64,000 nt of DNA from Demequina salsinemoris (GTDB taxonomy: Bacteria; Actinomycetota; Actinomycetes; Actinomycetales; Demequinaceae): contig NZ_BBQZ01000002.1 of NCBI RefSeq assembly GCF_000974805.1, positions 499,510 to 563,509 of the forward strand, written 5' to 3'. A model generated the notes under the pieces. The model ran no database searches. It worked only from the letters and a program-made list of their open reading frames with translations, and had not been told where the DNA came from. The position numbers and the translations under genes were made by a program. This document shows, piece by piece, positions 1 to 8,612 of the stretch (positions are counted from its first letter, which is position 1; every line of letters begins with the position of its first letter).

Positions 1-151
1 GGTGGACGATCAGCAGCGCGTGGTCCTCGGCGAGGGCGTCGACCGCGGCCTGGTCCTGAGGAGACAGACGGTAAGGGCCGGTCTCATCGTGCGCAGGGAT
101 GGCCTGGCCGAGCGACATCGTGCGCTCGACCGGGCTCTCGTCGTAGGTCAT
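1..151 (-). CDS. Partial CDS, possibly an FHA-domain (GarA/OdhI-type) protein N-terminus
   Basis: This is the 5' end of a minus-strand gene that runs off the left edge; about 50 residues are visible. The ATG at 149-151 is preceded by a GGAG ribosome site. The visible protein is acidic, has a Thr-containing N-terminal stretch (VERTMSLGQ), and ends in DQAAVDAL then ALLIVH. That pattern resembles the lead-in to the FHA domain of actinobacterial GarA/OdhI proteins. Genes for such proteins often sit downstream of a pgsA-like gene, as here. The FHA domain itself lies outside the window, so the assignment is an inference from a short stretch and from context. Confidence 0.5.
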   Translation of the reverse strand, partial: MTYDESPVERTMSLGQAIPAHDETGPYRLSPQDQAAVDALAEDHALLIVH

Positions 152-184
152 GGCATCTCCAGGCTCTGAGGGGACACTTGCATT

Positions 185-772
185 CTAGGCAGTGGGCACA
201 TCGGTGTCGGGGGCGGCACGCGAGAGGTTCGCGATGCGGGAACGAACGTCCTGAACGTAGCCGAGACCCGACCACCAGTACAGGACCGCTGCCAGGACCG
301 CTCCCCCGATCGCGACCGCATGCACCACGTCCCACCGGTCATACGCGAAGTACGCGAGCGGGAGGAAGACGTACAGCGCCGCGGTGGCGGCCTTGCCCAC
401 GAACGTGACGTGCGGTGGCTCGGTTCCCCGCACTTTTCCGACGGCGAGGGCGACGGCGACCATCGCGTCCCTCAGCAGCAGCACCACGACGAGCCACCAC
501 GGCACGATGTCCCGCAGCGCGAGGCCGATGACCACGACGAAGGTGAGCAGCCGGTCCGCGAAGGGATCGAGAAGCCGACCGAGATCGGTCACCTGGCCCC
601 ACCGACGCGCGAGGAAGCCGTCGAGGAAGTCCGACACGCCCGCGGCCGCGAGGGCGACGAGCGCCCACCCGTCCTGGTGCGTGATCAGCAGCACCCCGAA
701 CGCCACGACCAGCGCGATCCGCACCATCGAGATGGCGTTCGGAATGTTCCAGACTGCGTGCGAAGGCTCCAC
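185..772 (-). CDS. pgsA: CDP-alcohol phosphatidyltransferase (phosphatidylglycerophosphate synthase-like)
   Basis: This 195-residue integral membrane enzyme should transfer a phosphatidyl group from CDP-diacylglycerol to an alcohol, most likely glycerol 3-phosphate in phosphatidylglycerol synthesis. The full family signature D(x2)DG(x2)AR(x8)G(x3)D(x3)D is present: Asp48, Asp51-Gly52, Ala55-Arg56, Gly65, Asp69 and Asp73. Hydrophobic helices lie on both sides of it. The length is usual for PgsA. The start at 772 gives a short N-terminus before the first helix. Substrate choice (glycerol-P, inositol-P or another alcohol) cannot be settled from the motif, and actinobacteria carry several paralogues. 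Confidence 0.85.
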   Translation of the reverse strand: MEPSHAVWNIPNAISMVRIALVVAFGVLLITHQDGWALVALAAAGVSDFLDGFLARRWGQVTDLGRLLDPFADRLLTFVVVIGLALRDIVPWWLVVVLLLRDAMVAVALAVGKVRGTEPPHVTFVGKAATAALYVFLPLAYFAYDRWDVVHAVAIGGAVLAAVLYWWSGLGYVQDVRSRIANLSRAAPDTDVPTA

Positions 773-809
773 GCCGCACGAGTCTAGACGTGTGCGGCTG
801 CCAGCGGCA

Positions 810-959
810 TCAGTGTGCGACGCCCTTCTCGGCCATCACCTTGTCGACCGTCTCCGCGGCGACCTTCGCGGCCTCGTCCTCGGAGGCGCCCCTGGCGAGC
901 TCCTTGGCGCGGATCTGCTCATACGTGTAACGACGGGTGTCGGTGGCGTTTCCGTCCAT
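810..959 (-). CDS. Small hypothetical protein, 'plasmid stabilisation'-like family
   Basis: This is a 49-residue charged, probably helical protein starting at ATG 957-959 behind an AGGGAG ribosome site. It has the pattern YEQIRAKELARG-SEDEAAKVAAETVDK. That pattern resembles the short proteins annotated in actinobacteria as plasmid-stabilisation or Rho-N-like proteins, which share a Y-E-x-I...G...A-x-x-I/V-A-x-x-T-V-N/D core. The molecular role is unknown. It lies on the same strand as the genes around it, with about 100 bases to the next start upstream, and shows no signal peptide or membrane segment. Confidence 0.65.
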   Translation of the reverse strand: MDGNATDTRRYTYEQIRAKELARGASEDEAAKVAAETVDKVMAEKGVAH

Positions 960-1059
960 GACGGGTCTCCCTTCGTCGTGCGCGGACCCCGTTGTCCGCA
1001 CTTCAAGCGTAGCCTCGCGAACCCGCCCGGGCGAGGTCAGCGACGGCGTGTGCGGAGGG

Positions 1060-1794
1060 TCAGCGGGCGGGAGCCGTCGCGACCAGGACGGTGTCCACGC
1101 GCTCCACGGTGACGCCGTCGCGCACCGAGGTGCGCGGCCTGGCCCGCGTCGTGACCTGCCAGCCGTCGCCGAGCCCGGCGGCCTCCACGAGGTCCTCGGC
1201 GAGGAACCGGGTGTGGCCGCGGGGTCCCGCAAGGTGCGCGGGCTCGTCGGGGTGGTGACCGACGACGATGAGCGTGCCGCCCGGCGCCACCGCGCCGACC
1301 GCCGCTGCGAGCACCGCCGAACGGAGGTCCGCGGCCTCATGCAGGTAGTGGCACGTGACCAGGTCCCACACGGGCTCGGGGTCCCACGTCCCCAGGTCGG
1401 TCTCGACGAACTCGGCACGATCCGCCACGCCGCGGCGCAGCGCCTCGTCGCGCCCTCGCGCGAGGGCCGGCGCGGCCGCGTCCAGGCCCGTCGCCCTCCA
1501 GCCGTGCTCCGCGAGCCAGAGGACGTCCCCGCCCTCACCGCAGCCGAGATCCACCGCGGTGCCGGGGACGAGCCGCGAGGCCGTCTCCTCGACGACGGGA
1601 TTCACGTGGCCGGACCACGCGGCGCCCGCGGCATAGCGCTCATGCCAGAAGGCCCTGCGCTCAGGGTCGGGCTGCACAGGGACGCGAGACTCGGTGATGC
1701 GAGACCCAGCGCTCCGAGACCCTTCCGGCCGCGAGGTCGCGTCGGGGGCGCCTCCCGACGCCGTCGGGAGGGGTGCGGGATCGCTCGTCGTCAC
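1060..1794 (-). CDS. Class I SAM-dependent methyltransferase
   Basis: This 244-residue soluble protein has a Rossmann-type methyltransferase core. Motif I, VDLGCGEGG, lies at residues 81-89 and is followed by the acidic end of strand 2 (TGLDAAAP). A further motif, DLVTCHYLHEA, and the strand APGGTLIVVGHHP fit the small-molecule methyltransferase fold (methyltransferase 25/31 type). The first 45 residues are proline/serine rich and probably disordered, so a shorter start is possible. The acceptor substrate is unknown. The gene stands alone, diverging from a marR gene about 65 bases away. Confidence 0.8.
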   Translation of the reverse strand: MTTSDPAPLPTASGGAPDATSRPEGSRSAGSRITESRVPVQPDPERRAFWHERYAAGAAWSGHVNPVVEETASRLVPGTAVDLGCGEGGDVLWLAEHGWRATGLDAAAPALARGRDEALRRGVADRAEFVETDLGTWDPEPVWDLVTCHYLHEAADLRSAVLAAAVGAVAPGGTLIVVGHHPDEPAHLAGPRGHTRFLAEDLVEAAGLGDGWQVTTRARPRTSVRDGVTVERVDTVLVATAPAR

Positions 1795-1858
1795 CCAGCC
1801 AGCATAAGCAGGACCTCCGGTACCGACGCTTCGTTGTCGTGATCGCTACTCTGGACAC

Positions 1859-2320
1859 ATGATCGACGAGACGCCCCTGGATGAGCGCGAATGGGCCCTC
1901 TGGCGCTCGTTCGCCCTGATGTCCCGCCAGCTCTGGAACCGGGTCGAGCAGAGGCTTCAAGCCGACGCGGGAATCTCCGCCGCCGACTTCGAGATCCTGC
2001 ACGCCCTGTCCACCGCGGATCAGCACCGTGTCCGCGTGGGCGAGCTCGGCGAGATGCTGATGTGGGAGAAGTCCCGCATCTCGCACCAGGTCTCGCGCAT
2101 GGAGCGCCGTGGCCTCGTCGCGCGAGTCGTCTGCGAGGAGGACCTTCGCGGCACCTGGGTGGGCCTGACCGATGAGGGGCAGCAGGTGCTCGAGCCCGCG
2201 CTGCTCGTCTTCGCCACCGCTATCCGCGAGTCCTACACCTCCCGCATCACCCCCGACATCGCGCAGCAGTTCGCGACCACCATGATGCGCGTCGTCATGG
2301 CGACGGATCCGACCGCCTGA
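1859..2320 (+). CDS. MarR-family transcriptional regulator
   Basis: This 153-residue regulator has a winged helix-turn-helix (approximately residues 40-105). It contains the MarR-typical core RVGELGEMLMWEKSRISHQ, followed by the wing MERRGLVARVVCEEDLRGTWVGLTDEG. It ends only 3 bases before the GTG of an FAD oxidoreductase, so the two are probably co-transcribed and the regulator may control that enzyme. A TACTCT -10-like hexamer at 1848-1853 lies so close to the ATG that a leaderless transcript is possible. The ligand is unknown. Confidence 0.85.
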   Translation: MIDETPLDEREWALWRSFALMSRQLWNRVEQRLQADAGISAADFEILHALSTADQHRVRVGELGEMLMWEKSRISHQVSRMERRGLVARVVCEEDLRGTWVGLTDEGQQVLEPALLVFATAIRESYTSRITPDIAQQFATTMMRVVMATDPTA

Positions 2321-2323
2321 CCC

Positions 2324-3406
2324 GTGGACGTCGCCGTCATCGGCGCGGGACAGGCAGGCCTGGCGGTCGCCTATCACCTGCGTGACCTGGGTCCGCGGGT
2401 CGCGCTCGTCGACGCCGGGCCACGCGCGGGTGGAGCGTGGCAGCACCGGTGGCCGTCGCTCACTCTCGGACGCACCCACTCCCTCGCCGATCTCCCGGGG
2501 ATGCGCGCCGCCGGCCTGTCGTTCTCCGACGCCGACCCCCGCGTGCCCGCTCGCGACACGGTTCCCGAGCTCATGTCGCGCTACGAGGAGGCCTACGGGC
2601 TCCACGTGGCCAGGCCGGTGCGCATCGTCCGCGTGACCCGCGAGAGCGGGCGCTTCGTGATCGAGGCCGCGCCCGGTGGCCCCGTCCCCCGCCTCGAGGC
2701 CCGGGCCGTCGTGAACGCCACGGGAACGTGGACGGCCCCGCGCGTTCCCGAGCTGCCCGGCCGCGACACGTTCGCGGGACGCCAGATCACCACCGCCGGC
2801 TATCCCGGCGCGCACGCCTTCGCGGGACTCCGCGTCGCCGTGGTGGGCGGCGGCCTGTCGGCGCTGGGGTTCATGGATGAGCTCGCGCCCGTCGCGAGCG
2901 CTCTGCGCTGGTACACGAGACGTCCCCCGGTCATTCGGGACGATGCGTCGTCGGAGCTCGGGTTCGCGCGCGGCAGGGCCGCGGTCGAGGCTCAGGACGC
3001 GGCCGCGCTCGCGGGTCAGCTGCTTCCCTCGATCGTCTCGGTCACGGGCATCCCGCTCACGCCGCCCGTGCGTCGGCTCAAGGCTCGGGGGCTGCTCGAC
3101 TCCCACCCGATGCCCGTGCGGATGGTCCCCGACGGGCTCGTCGAGACGGACGGCAGCGTCTGGGCCGCGGACGCGATCATCTGGGCGACCGGCTTCGACC
3201 ACGCCCTCGACCACCTCGAGCCGCTGGGGATCCGTGGCGCGGATGGCGGGGTGCGTGTCGATCAGGGACGCGTCGTCGGCCAGCCCGGGCTGATCCTGGC
3301 GGGATACGCGGGGCAGGCGTCGACCGTCTCCGCCGCGAGGGCGGCGCGCACGTCGGCGCGCCACGTGCGCGAGCACCTCTCCGGCGCGGCCGACTGGCCC
3401 GCCTGA
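2324..3406 (+). CDS. FAD-dependent NAD(P)-linked oxidoreductase (flavin monooxygenase-like)
   Basis: This 360-residue flavoprotein starts at a GTG immediately after the marR stop. An FAD-binding Rossmann motif GAGQAG is at residues 7-12, and a second nucleotide-binding motif VVGGGLSALG is near residue 175. The architecture is that of the CzcO/flavin-containing monooxygenase superfamily. The IWATGFDHAL segment near the C-terminus is the ATG motif common to these enzymes. It probably oxidises a small organic or metal-linked substrate using NADPH and oxygen. The substrate is not predictable; the adjacent MarR gene suggests induction by an aromatic or reactive compound. Confidence 0.75.
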   Translation: MDVAVIGAGQAGLAVAYHLRDLGPRVALVDAGPRAGGAWQHRWPSLTLGRTHSLADLPGMRAAGLSFSDADPRVPARDTVPELMSRYEEAYGLHVARPVRIVRVTRESGRFVIEAAPGGPVPRLEARAVVNATGTWTAPRVPELPGRDTFAGRQITTAGYPGAHAFAGLRVAVVGGGLSALGFMDELAPVASALRWYTRRPPVIRDDASSELGFARGRAAVEAQDAAALAGQLLPSIVSVTGIPLTPPVRRLKARGLLDSHPMPVRMVPDGLVETDGSVWAADAIIWATGFDHALDHLEPLGIRGADGGVRVDQGRVVGQPGLILAGYAGQASTVSAARAARTSARHVREHLSGAADWPA

Positions 3407-3500
3407 CCCGCCGCCCCCGACCGCCCGCCCCGCAGTCTCTGGAGGGTCCCATCGTCCGCCCGGACGGGCGTCTCGCCGGCCAGACGTCGGCCGGACAGGC

Positions 3501-3536
3501 GTCGGCCCGGCCCACTGAGGGTGAGGCCGGGCCGAC
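3501..3536. terminator. Strong hairpin between convergent genes
   Basis: A perfect 12-base inverted repeat, GTCGGCCCGGCC / GGCCGGGCCGAC (3501-3512 and 3525-3536), has a 12-base loop. It lies between the stop of the oxidoreductase gene (3406) and the stop of putA (3546). There is no clear T-tract, but the position between convergent genes makes it a likely bidirectional terminator. Confidence 0.65.
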
Positions 3537-3545
3537 AGGTCCGGA

Positions 3546-6500
3546 TCAGAGGGCGTCCGCGATCCTCCTGGCGGCCTCGAACGGAGTCCCATAGCGGTGC
3601 GCCGTGATCGACACGGCCTGCTCGCGCAGGTACGGCGTGAGCTCGAGATGCGGGCTCGCAGTCACCGCGTGGTCGAACACCGACACCACGGTGTTGCCCA
3701 CGAGGCGGCCCACGGCGCGCACGCGCGTGCCCTGGTGGGCGGACGCGCGCATCACGCACATCGCGTCGTCCTCGAGGCGAAGCTCGATGTCGAGCTCGTC
3801 GAGCGCGAGGGCGAGCGGCCCCGGCAGCGGGATCGGCGCGGACACCACGCCCTCTCCCCTGGTGACGAAGTGCGCCGCGCAGGCTCGGATCAGGTCGTCC
3901 GTCGGCGCCTGGCCGTCCCAACGGATGTCCACCTCGGCCGGAACGTAGCGCAGCGCATCGACCTCGCACGCGAGACCGCTGCGGTCCAGCGCGGCGCCGT
4001 ACTGCGCCTCCCAGGCCTTCTCGTCGGCCGCGACCGCGGCGCGGACCCACGCGGGGGCCTGCGCCCGGTCGAGGAACGCCTTGAGACGGGGCGACGCCGG
4101 TTCGGCGTCGGCGATCTCGGTGCGCTCCCAGTCGACGAGGGCCGACAGGTAGTGCGGTCCACCCGCCTTGAACGTCGGGCCGACGACCGACCGCTTCCAG
4201 CCTCCGAAGGGCTGGCGCTGGACGATCGCGCCGGTGATGCCGCGGTTCACGTAGACGTTGCCGGCCTCGACGCGATCGAGCCAGTGCTCGACCTCGCGCG
4301 GGTCGAGCGAGTGGATGCCCGCGGTCAGGCCGTAGTCGACGGCGTTCTGCACCCGGATGGCGTCGTCGAGGTCGGCCACCGCGATGATCGACAGGACCGG
4401 GCCGAACACCTCGGTCTTGTGGAAGAACGACCCAGGACGGGTGCCCGCCTTGAGCGCGGGGCTCCAGGCGGTGCCCGACTCGTCGAGGGGCTGGGGCTCG
4501 ACCACCCAACGCTCCCCCGGCTCGAGCGTCGTGAGCGCGCGCTCGAGCTTGCCGTGCACGGGCTCGATGACCGGGCCCATCTGGGTGCGAGGGTCCGTGG
4601 CGGGACCGGCGGTGAGCGACCGCACGGCGTCCTCGAGCTGCGTGAGGAATCGGTGCGACGTCGCGACGGAACCCACCGCGATGACGAGCGAGGCCGCCGA
4701 GCACTTCTGGCCGGCGTGGCCGTAGGCCGACGCGACGATGTCACGGACCGCGAGGTCGAGGTCGGCCGAGGGGGTCACGACGACGGCGTTCTTGCCGCTG
4801 GTCTCCGCGAACAGCTTGAGATCGGGGCGGATCCTCAGGAATCGTTCCGCGGTCTCGAAGCCGCCGGTGAGGATCACCTGGTCGATCCGGGCGTCACCGA
4901 TCAGCGGCTCGCCGAGGCGCTCCGGGTCGATGTCGAGCAGGCGCAGCGCGTCGCGAGGAACGCCGGCCGCCCACATGATCTCGGCGATGACGGCTCCGCA
5001 GCGGGGCGCCTGCTCGGCGGGCTTGAGAATCACGGCGCTGCCGGTCGCGAGGGCCGCGAGCGTCGAGCCGGTCGGGATGGCCACCGGGAAGTTCCACGGC
5101 GGGGTCACGAGGGTGAGGCCGCGCGGCACGGGGCGGGCGCCCTCCCACGACTCGAGCTCGACGGCGCGCTCCGCGTAGTAGTTCGCGAAGTCGATCGCCT
5201 CGGAGACCTCGGGATCGGACTGGTCGACGGTCTTGCCGGCCTCGGCCATCATCACCTCGACGAGGTCCGCGCGGCGAGCCTCGAGGCCGAGCGCGACGGC
5301 GCGCAGGATCTCGGCGCGTGCGGGAGCGCCGAGCGCGGCCCAGGCGGGCGCGGCCGCGGCGGCATCGCCGATCACGTCTGACATGGTGTCGGCGTCCTCG
5401 ACGCGCGCCTGGGCGAGGGTCTCGACGCCCAGGGACGATGCGAGGGCGCGCTCGCGGATGTCGGCGGCCCACTCGCGGTTGGCGGCGACGGACGGGTCGG
5501 TGTCGGCCGCGTTGGCGAAGCCCTCGGCTCCCTCCGGGGCCCCCGATCGTCCTGTGCCTCGGTGCGTCTCGAGGGCCGTGTCGCCGGCGAGCCGCCAGGC
5601 GTCGCGGAAGCGCTTCTCCTCGCGCGCGAACACCTGCGGGTCCTCGTCGATCTGATACAGCGAGGACATGAAGTTCTCCTTGCTCGCGACCTCCTCGAGG
5701 CGACGGACAAGGTAGGCGAGGGCGACGTCGAACTCCTTCGGGTGCACGACGGGCGTGTAGAGCCGCAGCGAGCCCACGTCCTTCGCGACGGCCTTCGCGA
5801 CGTGCTCGCCCATGCCGAGAAGCATCTCGAAGTCGACGGCGTCGGCCACGCCTCGCTGCGTGGCGAGGAGGTGCGCGTGCGCGACGTCGAACAGGTTGTG
5901 GCCCGCGACGCCGATGCGCACCGCACGCGTGCGCTCGGCCGTGAGCGCGTAGTCGAGGAGGCGCTTGTACTGCGCGTCGGACTCGACCTTGGATCCCCAC
6001 GTGGCGAGCGGCCACCCGTGGATCTCCGAGTCGACCCTCTCCATCGACAGGTTCGCGCCCTTCACCAGGCGGATCTTGATGGGCGCGCCTCCCGCGGCCA
6101 CGCGGCGCGCCGCCCACTCCTGGAGGCTGCGCATCGCGGGCATCGAGTCGGGCAGGTAGGCCTGGAGGACGATGCCGGCGGTGATCTGGCGGAACTCCTC
6201 CTCATCGAGCAGGCGCGTGAAGACCGCCATGGTGAGGTCCAGGTCGCGGTACTCCTCCATGTCGAGGTTCACGAAGCCGCCTGCCTGCGCGGAGCGGCGC
6301 AGGAGCGGGCGGAGCGTCTCGACGATGTGGTCGACCGACTCGTCGAGCGCCCACGGGTTGTGGGGCGCGATCGCGGCCGAGACCTTGAGGGAGACGTAGT
6401 CGACGTCCTGTCGGCCGAGGAGCTCCTCGGTGCGCACCAGGCGGCGGGCGGCCTCCTGCTCGCCCAGCACGGCCTCGCCTAGGAGGTTGACGTTGAGCCG

Positions 6501-6938
6501 GTGGCCATCCTTGCGCAGGCGCGCCAGCGCGCCGCCGAGCCGCTTGGGGCTCGCATCGACGATGAGGTGGCTGACGAGGGTGCGGACGGTGAGGCGTGCG
6601 ACGCTCACGACCACGTCGGGGAGCACGTGGGAGGCGATCGAGCCGAGCGACAGCGCGCCGCGCTGCCACGGCGCGAGCCTGCCCTCGGTCTGACCCGCGA
6701 GAGTGCGCAGGCTGCGAGCCGCGACGCGCTTGTCCTCGGGCCGGATCACCTCATCCACGAACTGCGTGAGGAAGGCGAGCCCGCCGGGACGGCCGAGCAG
6801 GTCGGCGAGCATAGCCGCGGCCCCGGTGACCTTGTACTGGCGGGACGACTCGAGCCAGGTCCTGACCTGGGCGGAGACGGCGTCGGGCGTGTGGGACGCG
6901 ACGTCGTCGCTGTGCGACGAGGCGGCGGTCCGGGTCAT
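3546..6938 (-). CDS. putA: Bifunctional proline dehydrogenase / L-glutamate gamma-semialdehyde dehydrogenase
   Basis: This 1,130-residue enzyme oxidises proline to glutamate in two steps. The N-terminal FAD-dependent proline dehydrogenase barrel covers roughly residues 80-460 (for example FVNLDMEEYRDLDLT near 220). The C-terminal NAD-dependent aldehyde dehydrogenase covers roughly 520-1000. Its PPWNFPVAIP motif is near 616, the catalytic Glu is in FAETSGKNA near 709, and the nucleophilic Cys is in GHAGQKCSA near 744. There is no N-terminal DNA-binding ribbon-helix-helix, so it is not a self-repressing PutA of the enterobacterial type. The ATG at 6936-6938 is preferred because GGAGGAGTCACC precedes it; an in-frame ATG eight codons upstream lacks such a site. 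A divergent lysR gene is the likely regulator. Confidence 0.95.
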   Translation of the reverse strand: MTRTAASSHSDDVASHTPDAVSAQVRTWLESSRQYKVTGAAAMLADLLGRPGGLAFLTQFVDEVIRPEDKRVAARSLRTLAGQTEGRLAPWQRGALSLGSIASHVLPDVVVSVARLTVRTLVSHLIVDASPKRLGGALARLRKDGHRLNVNLLGEAVLGEQEAARRLVRTEELLGRQDVDYVSLKVSAAIAPHNPWALDESVDHIVETLRPLLRRSAQAGGFVNLDMEEYRDLDLTMAVFTRLLDEEEFRQITAGIVLQAYLPDSMPAMRSLQEWAARRVAAGGAPIKIRLVKGANLSMERVDSEIHGWPLATWGSKVESDAQYKRLLDYALTAERTRAVRIGVAGHNLFDVAHAHLLATQRGVADAVDFEMLLGMGEHVAKAVAKDVGSLRLYTPVVHPKEFDVALAYLVRRLEEVASKENFMSSLYQIDEDPQVFAREEKRFRDAWRLAGDTALETHRGTGRSGAPEGAEGFANAADTDPSVAANREWAADIRERALASSLGVETLAQARVEDADTMSDVIGDAAAAAPAWAALGAPARAEILRAVALGLEARRADLVEVMMAEAGKTVDQSDPEVSEAIDFANYYAERAVELESWEGARPVPRGLTLVTPPWNFPVAIPTGSTLAALATGSAVILKPAEQAPRCGAVIAEIMWAAGVPRDALRLLDIDPERLGEPLIGDARIDQVILTGGFETAERFLRIRPDLKLFAETSGKNAVVVTPSADLDLAVRDIVASAYGHAGQKCSAASLVIAVGSVATSHRFLTQLEDAVRSLTAGPATDPRTQMGPVIEPVHGKLERALTTLEPGERWVVEPQPLDESGTAWSPALKAGTRPGSFFHKTEVFGPVLSIIAVADLDDAIRVQNAVDYGLTAGIHSLDPREVEHWLDRVEAGNVYVNRGITGAIVQRQPFGGWKRSVVGPTFKAGGPHYLSALVDWERTEIADAEPASPRLKAFLDRAQAPAWVRAAVAADEKAWEAQYGAALDRSGLACEVDALRYVPAEVDIRWDGQAPTDDLIRACAAHFVTRGEGVVSAPIPLPGPLALALDELDIELRLEDDAMCVMRASAHQGTRVRAVGRLVGNTVVSVFDHAVTASPHLELTPYLREQAVSITAHRYGTPFEAARRIADAL

Positions 6939-6997
6939 GGTGACTCCTCCAGATACATCCATGCCGACAGTGTGAGGTCGACTTCAGTTCAGCACCA

Positions 6998-7018
6998 GTT
7001 CATATATCTATCGTGAAC
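6998..7018. promoter_or_regulatory. LysR-type operator in the putA-lysR intergenic region
   Basis: GTTCA at 6998-7002 and TGAAC at 7014-7018 form a perfect inverted repeat separated by 11 bases, the classical T-N11-A LysR box. The 11-base spacer is AT-rich. A direct repeat CAGTTCA occurs at 6985-6991 and again at 6996-7002, possibly a second activation half-site. It lies 60-80 bases upstream of the putA start and 26-46 bases upstream of the lysR start. Confidence 0.65.
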
Positions 7019-7043
7019 ACGTCAGGCATGCTTAACTTTCTGC

Positions 7044-7985
7044 ATGCTCGATCCGACCCGCCTCGCGATGCTCCGCGAGTTCGCGCACCGCGGCACGATC
7101 GCCGCGGCCGCGGAGGCCATGGGATACACCCCCTCCGCCGTGTCGCAGCAGCTCGCCGCCCTCGAGCGCGAGGCCGGCATCCCGCTCACCACGCGGACCG
7201 GCAGGCGCCTCCGCCTGACGCCTGCAGGCGTGCGGCTCGTGGCGCGCGCCGAGGACATCCTCGCCGCGATGGACCTCGCCGAGGCGGAGCTCAAGGACTC
7301 GGATACGGAGCCGTCGGGGACGGTGCGCCTCGCGGTGTTCCAGTCGGCGGCGCTCGCGCTCGTGCCAGGGGCGCTGCTCGCGCTTCGGGACGCCCATCCC
7401 AGGGTGCGCGTCCACGTCACCCAGTCCGAACCGGGCGCCGCCCTCGCCGAGACCTGGACGCGAGACTTCGACATCGTCGTGGCCGAGGAGTACCCCCACC
7501 ACTCCGCCCCTCACTACCCGGACATGGTCCGCCGGCCCCTCCTGGTCGACGAGATCCGGCTGTGCGTGGGAGGCGCCTGGTCCGACGCGACGCGCCTCTC
7601 GGCCGTCGCGCAGGCCCCCTGGGTGATGGAGCCTCGCGGGACCGCGACGCGCCACTTCGCCGAGCAGGCGTGCAGGGTGGCCGGCTTCGAGCCCGACATC
7701 CGCTTCGAGTCCGCGGACCTGCAGGCACATGCCGCCTACATCGCCGAGGGATTGGCGGTCGGCCTGCTGCCGGGGCTGATGTGGACGCGGCCGGGGTTCG
7801 GCGCGGCGGCCCGCGCCCTCGCCCCGGCCGCGCACCGCACGGTCTTCACCGCCGCGCGCGAGATCTCCGCCGCGGACCCCGCGGTGCTCGCGGTGCGGGA
7901 CGCGCTCGAGACCGCGGCTCACGGCGTCGACCTCCGGGCGGAGGCGCATGACGTCACTCCTGAAGAGTCGCGCTCTCAAGGCTGA
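7044..7985 (+). CDS. LysR-family transcriptional regulator, probable putA regulator
   Basis: This 313-residue regulator has an N-terminal winged helix-turn-helix (residues 1-60, with AAAEAMGYTPSAVSQQLAAL) and a LysR substrate-binding domain (about 90-295). It is divergent from putA with one T-N11-A box between them, so it probably senses proline or a product and controls putA as well as itself. No ribosome binding site precedes the ATG, so a leaderless start is possible. Its 3' end overlaps the convergent osmC gene by 32 bases. Confidence 0.88.
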   Translation: MLDPTRLAMLREFAHRGTIAAAAEAMGYTPSAVSQQLAALEREAGIPLTTRTGRRLRLTPAGVRLVARAEDILAAMDLAEAELKDSDTEPSGTVRLAVFQSAALALVPGALLALRDAHPRVRVHVTQSEPGAALAETWTRDFDIVVAEEYPHHSAPHYPDMVRRPLLVDEIRLCVGGAWSDATRLSAVAQAPWVMEPRGTATRHFAEQACRVAGFEPDIRFESADLQAHAAYIAEGLAVGLLPGLMWTRPGFGAAARALAPAAHRTVFTAAREISAADPAVLAVRDALETAAHGVDLRAEAHDVTPEESRSQG

Positions 7986-8382
7986 CGTCAGTGCCCGCGA
8001 GGGCCTGCGACATCGGGCACTCGTCCTTGGCCTTCTCCGCGATCTCGGTGAAGGCGATCGGATCGAGGCCCGGCACGTGAGCATGAACCGTGAGCATGCT
8101 CCAGGTGATGCCCTCGCCGGGCACGAACTGGACCCGGGCGTCGGTCCTCATCTCGACCGGCGGGGTGCCGTTCTGCTCGAGCGCGTGTGACAGCGCCATC
8201 GCGAAGCACGCCGAGTGGGCCGCCGCGAGCAGCTCCTCAGGCGTGGTGGACGTGCCCTCACCCGTCGAGCGCTGACGCCAGTCGACCGGAAGCTCGGAGA
8301 ACACTCCGGACTCTCCACCGGTGATGCCCTTGCCGTTCGAGAGGCCACCCTGCCAGCGGGTGGTCGCCTTGCTCGTGATCAT
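7954..8382 (-). CDS. osmC: OsmC-family peroxiredoxin (organic hydroperoxide resistance)
   Basis: This 142-residue OsmC/Ohr-fold thiol peroxidase should reduce organic hydroperoxides in the cytoplasm. The two catalytic cysteines are at residue 59 (LAAAHSACFAMALSH) and residue 122 (KAKDECPMSQAL), matching the family, and GTSTTPEELLAAAHSACFAM is the typical OsmC core. It is transcribed alone from the 230-base region 8383-8612. The start is preceded by a GGAGGAGAG-type ribosome site. The OsmC rather than Ohr subtype is favoured by the overall pattern but not certain. Confidence 0.88.
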   Translation of the reverse strand: MITSKATTRWQGGLSNGKGITGGESGVFSELPVDWRQRSTGEGTSTTPEELLAAAHSACFAMALSHALEQNGTPPVEMRTDARVQFVPGEGITWSMLTVHAHVPGLDPIAFTEIAEKAKDECPMSQALAGTDVSLESATLQE

Positions 8383-8612
8383 GGTCTCTCCTCCTCTGGG
8401 ACCCGCGGGGTCGGACCCTGTTCCAGTCTTTCACCTGGGGTGTTCGACCGCCCGTCAAACCGCCCAGCGGCGCCCAACCGCGCTCGGTCGGCAGCCCCGC
8501 CTGTTTCCGACTCGTAAACTTTCGCGCCCCACTCTTGCCACATGCGTGTCACCCGGTGTTCAGTACCGGGCATTGGACGTTTGTCCAAGTTGATCATCGA
8601 GAGGCATCCCTC

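Noticed and set aside
1661-3592. 643-codon minus-strand frame over marR and the FAD oxidoreductase gene
   Set aside because: It spans two well-supported plus-strand genes and has no recognisable domain, so it is a GC-driven shadow.
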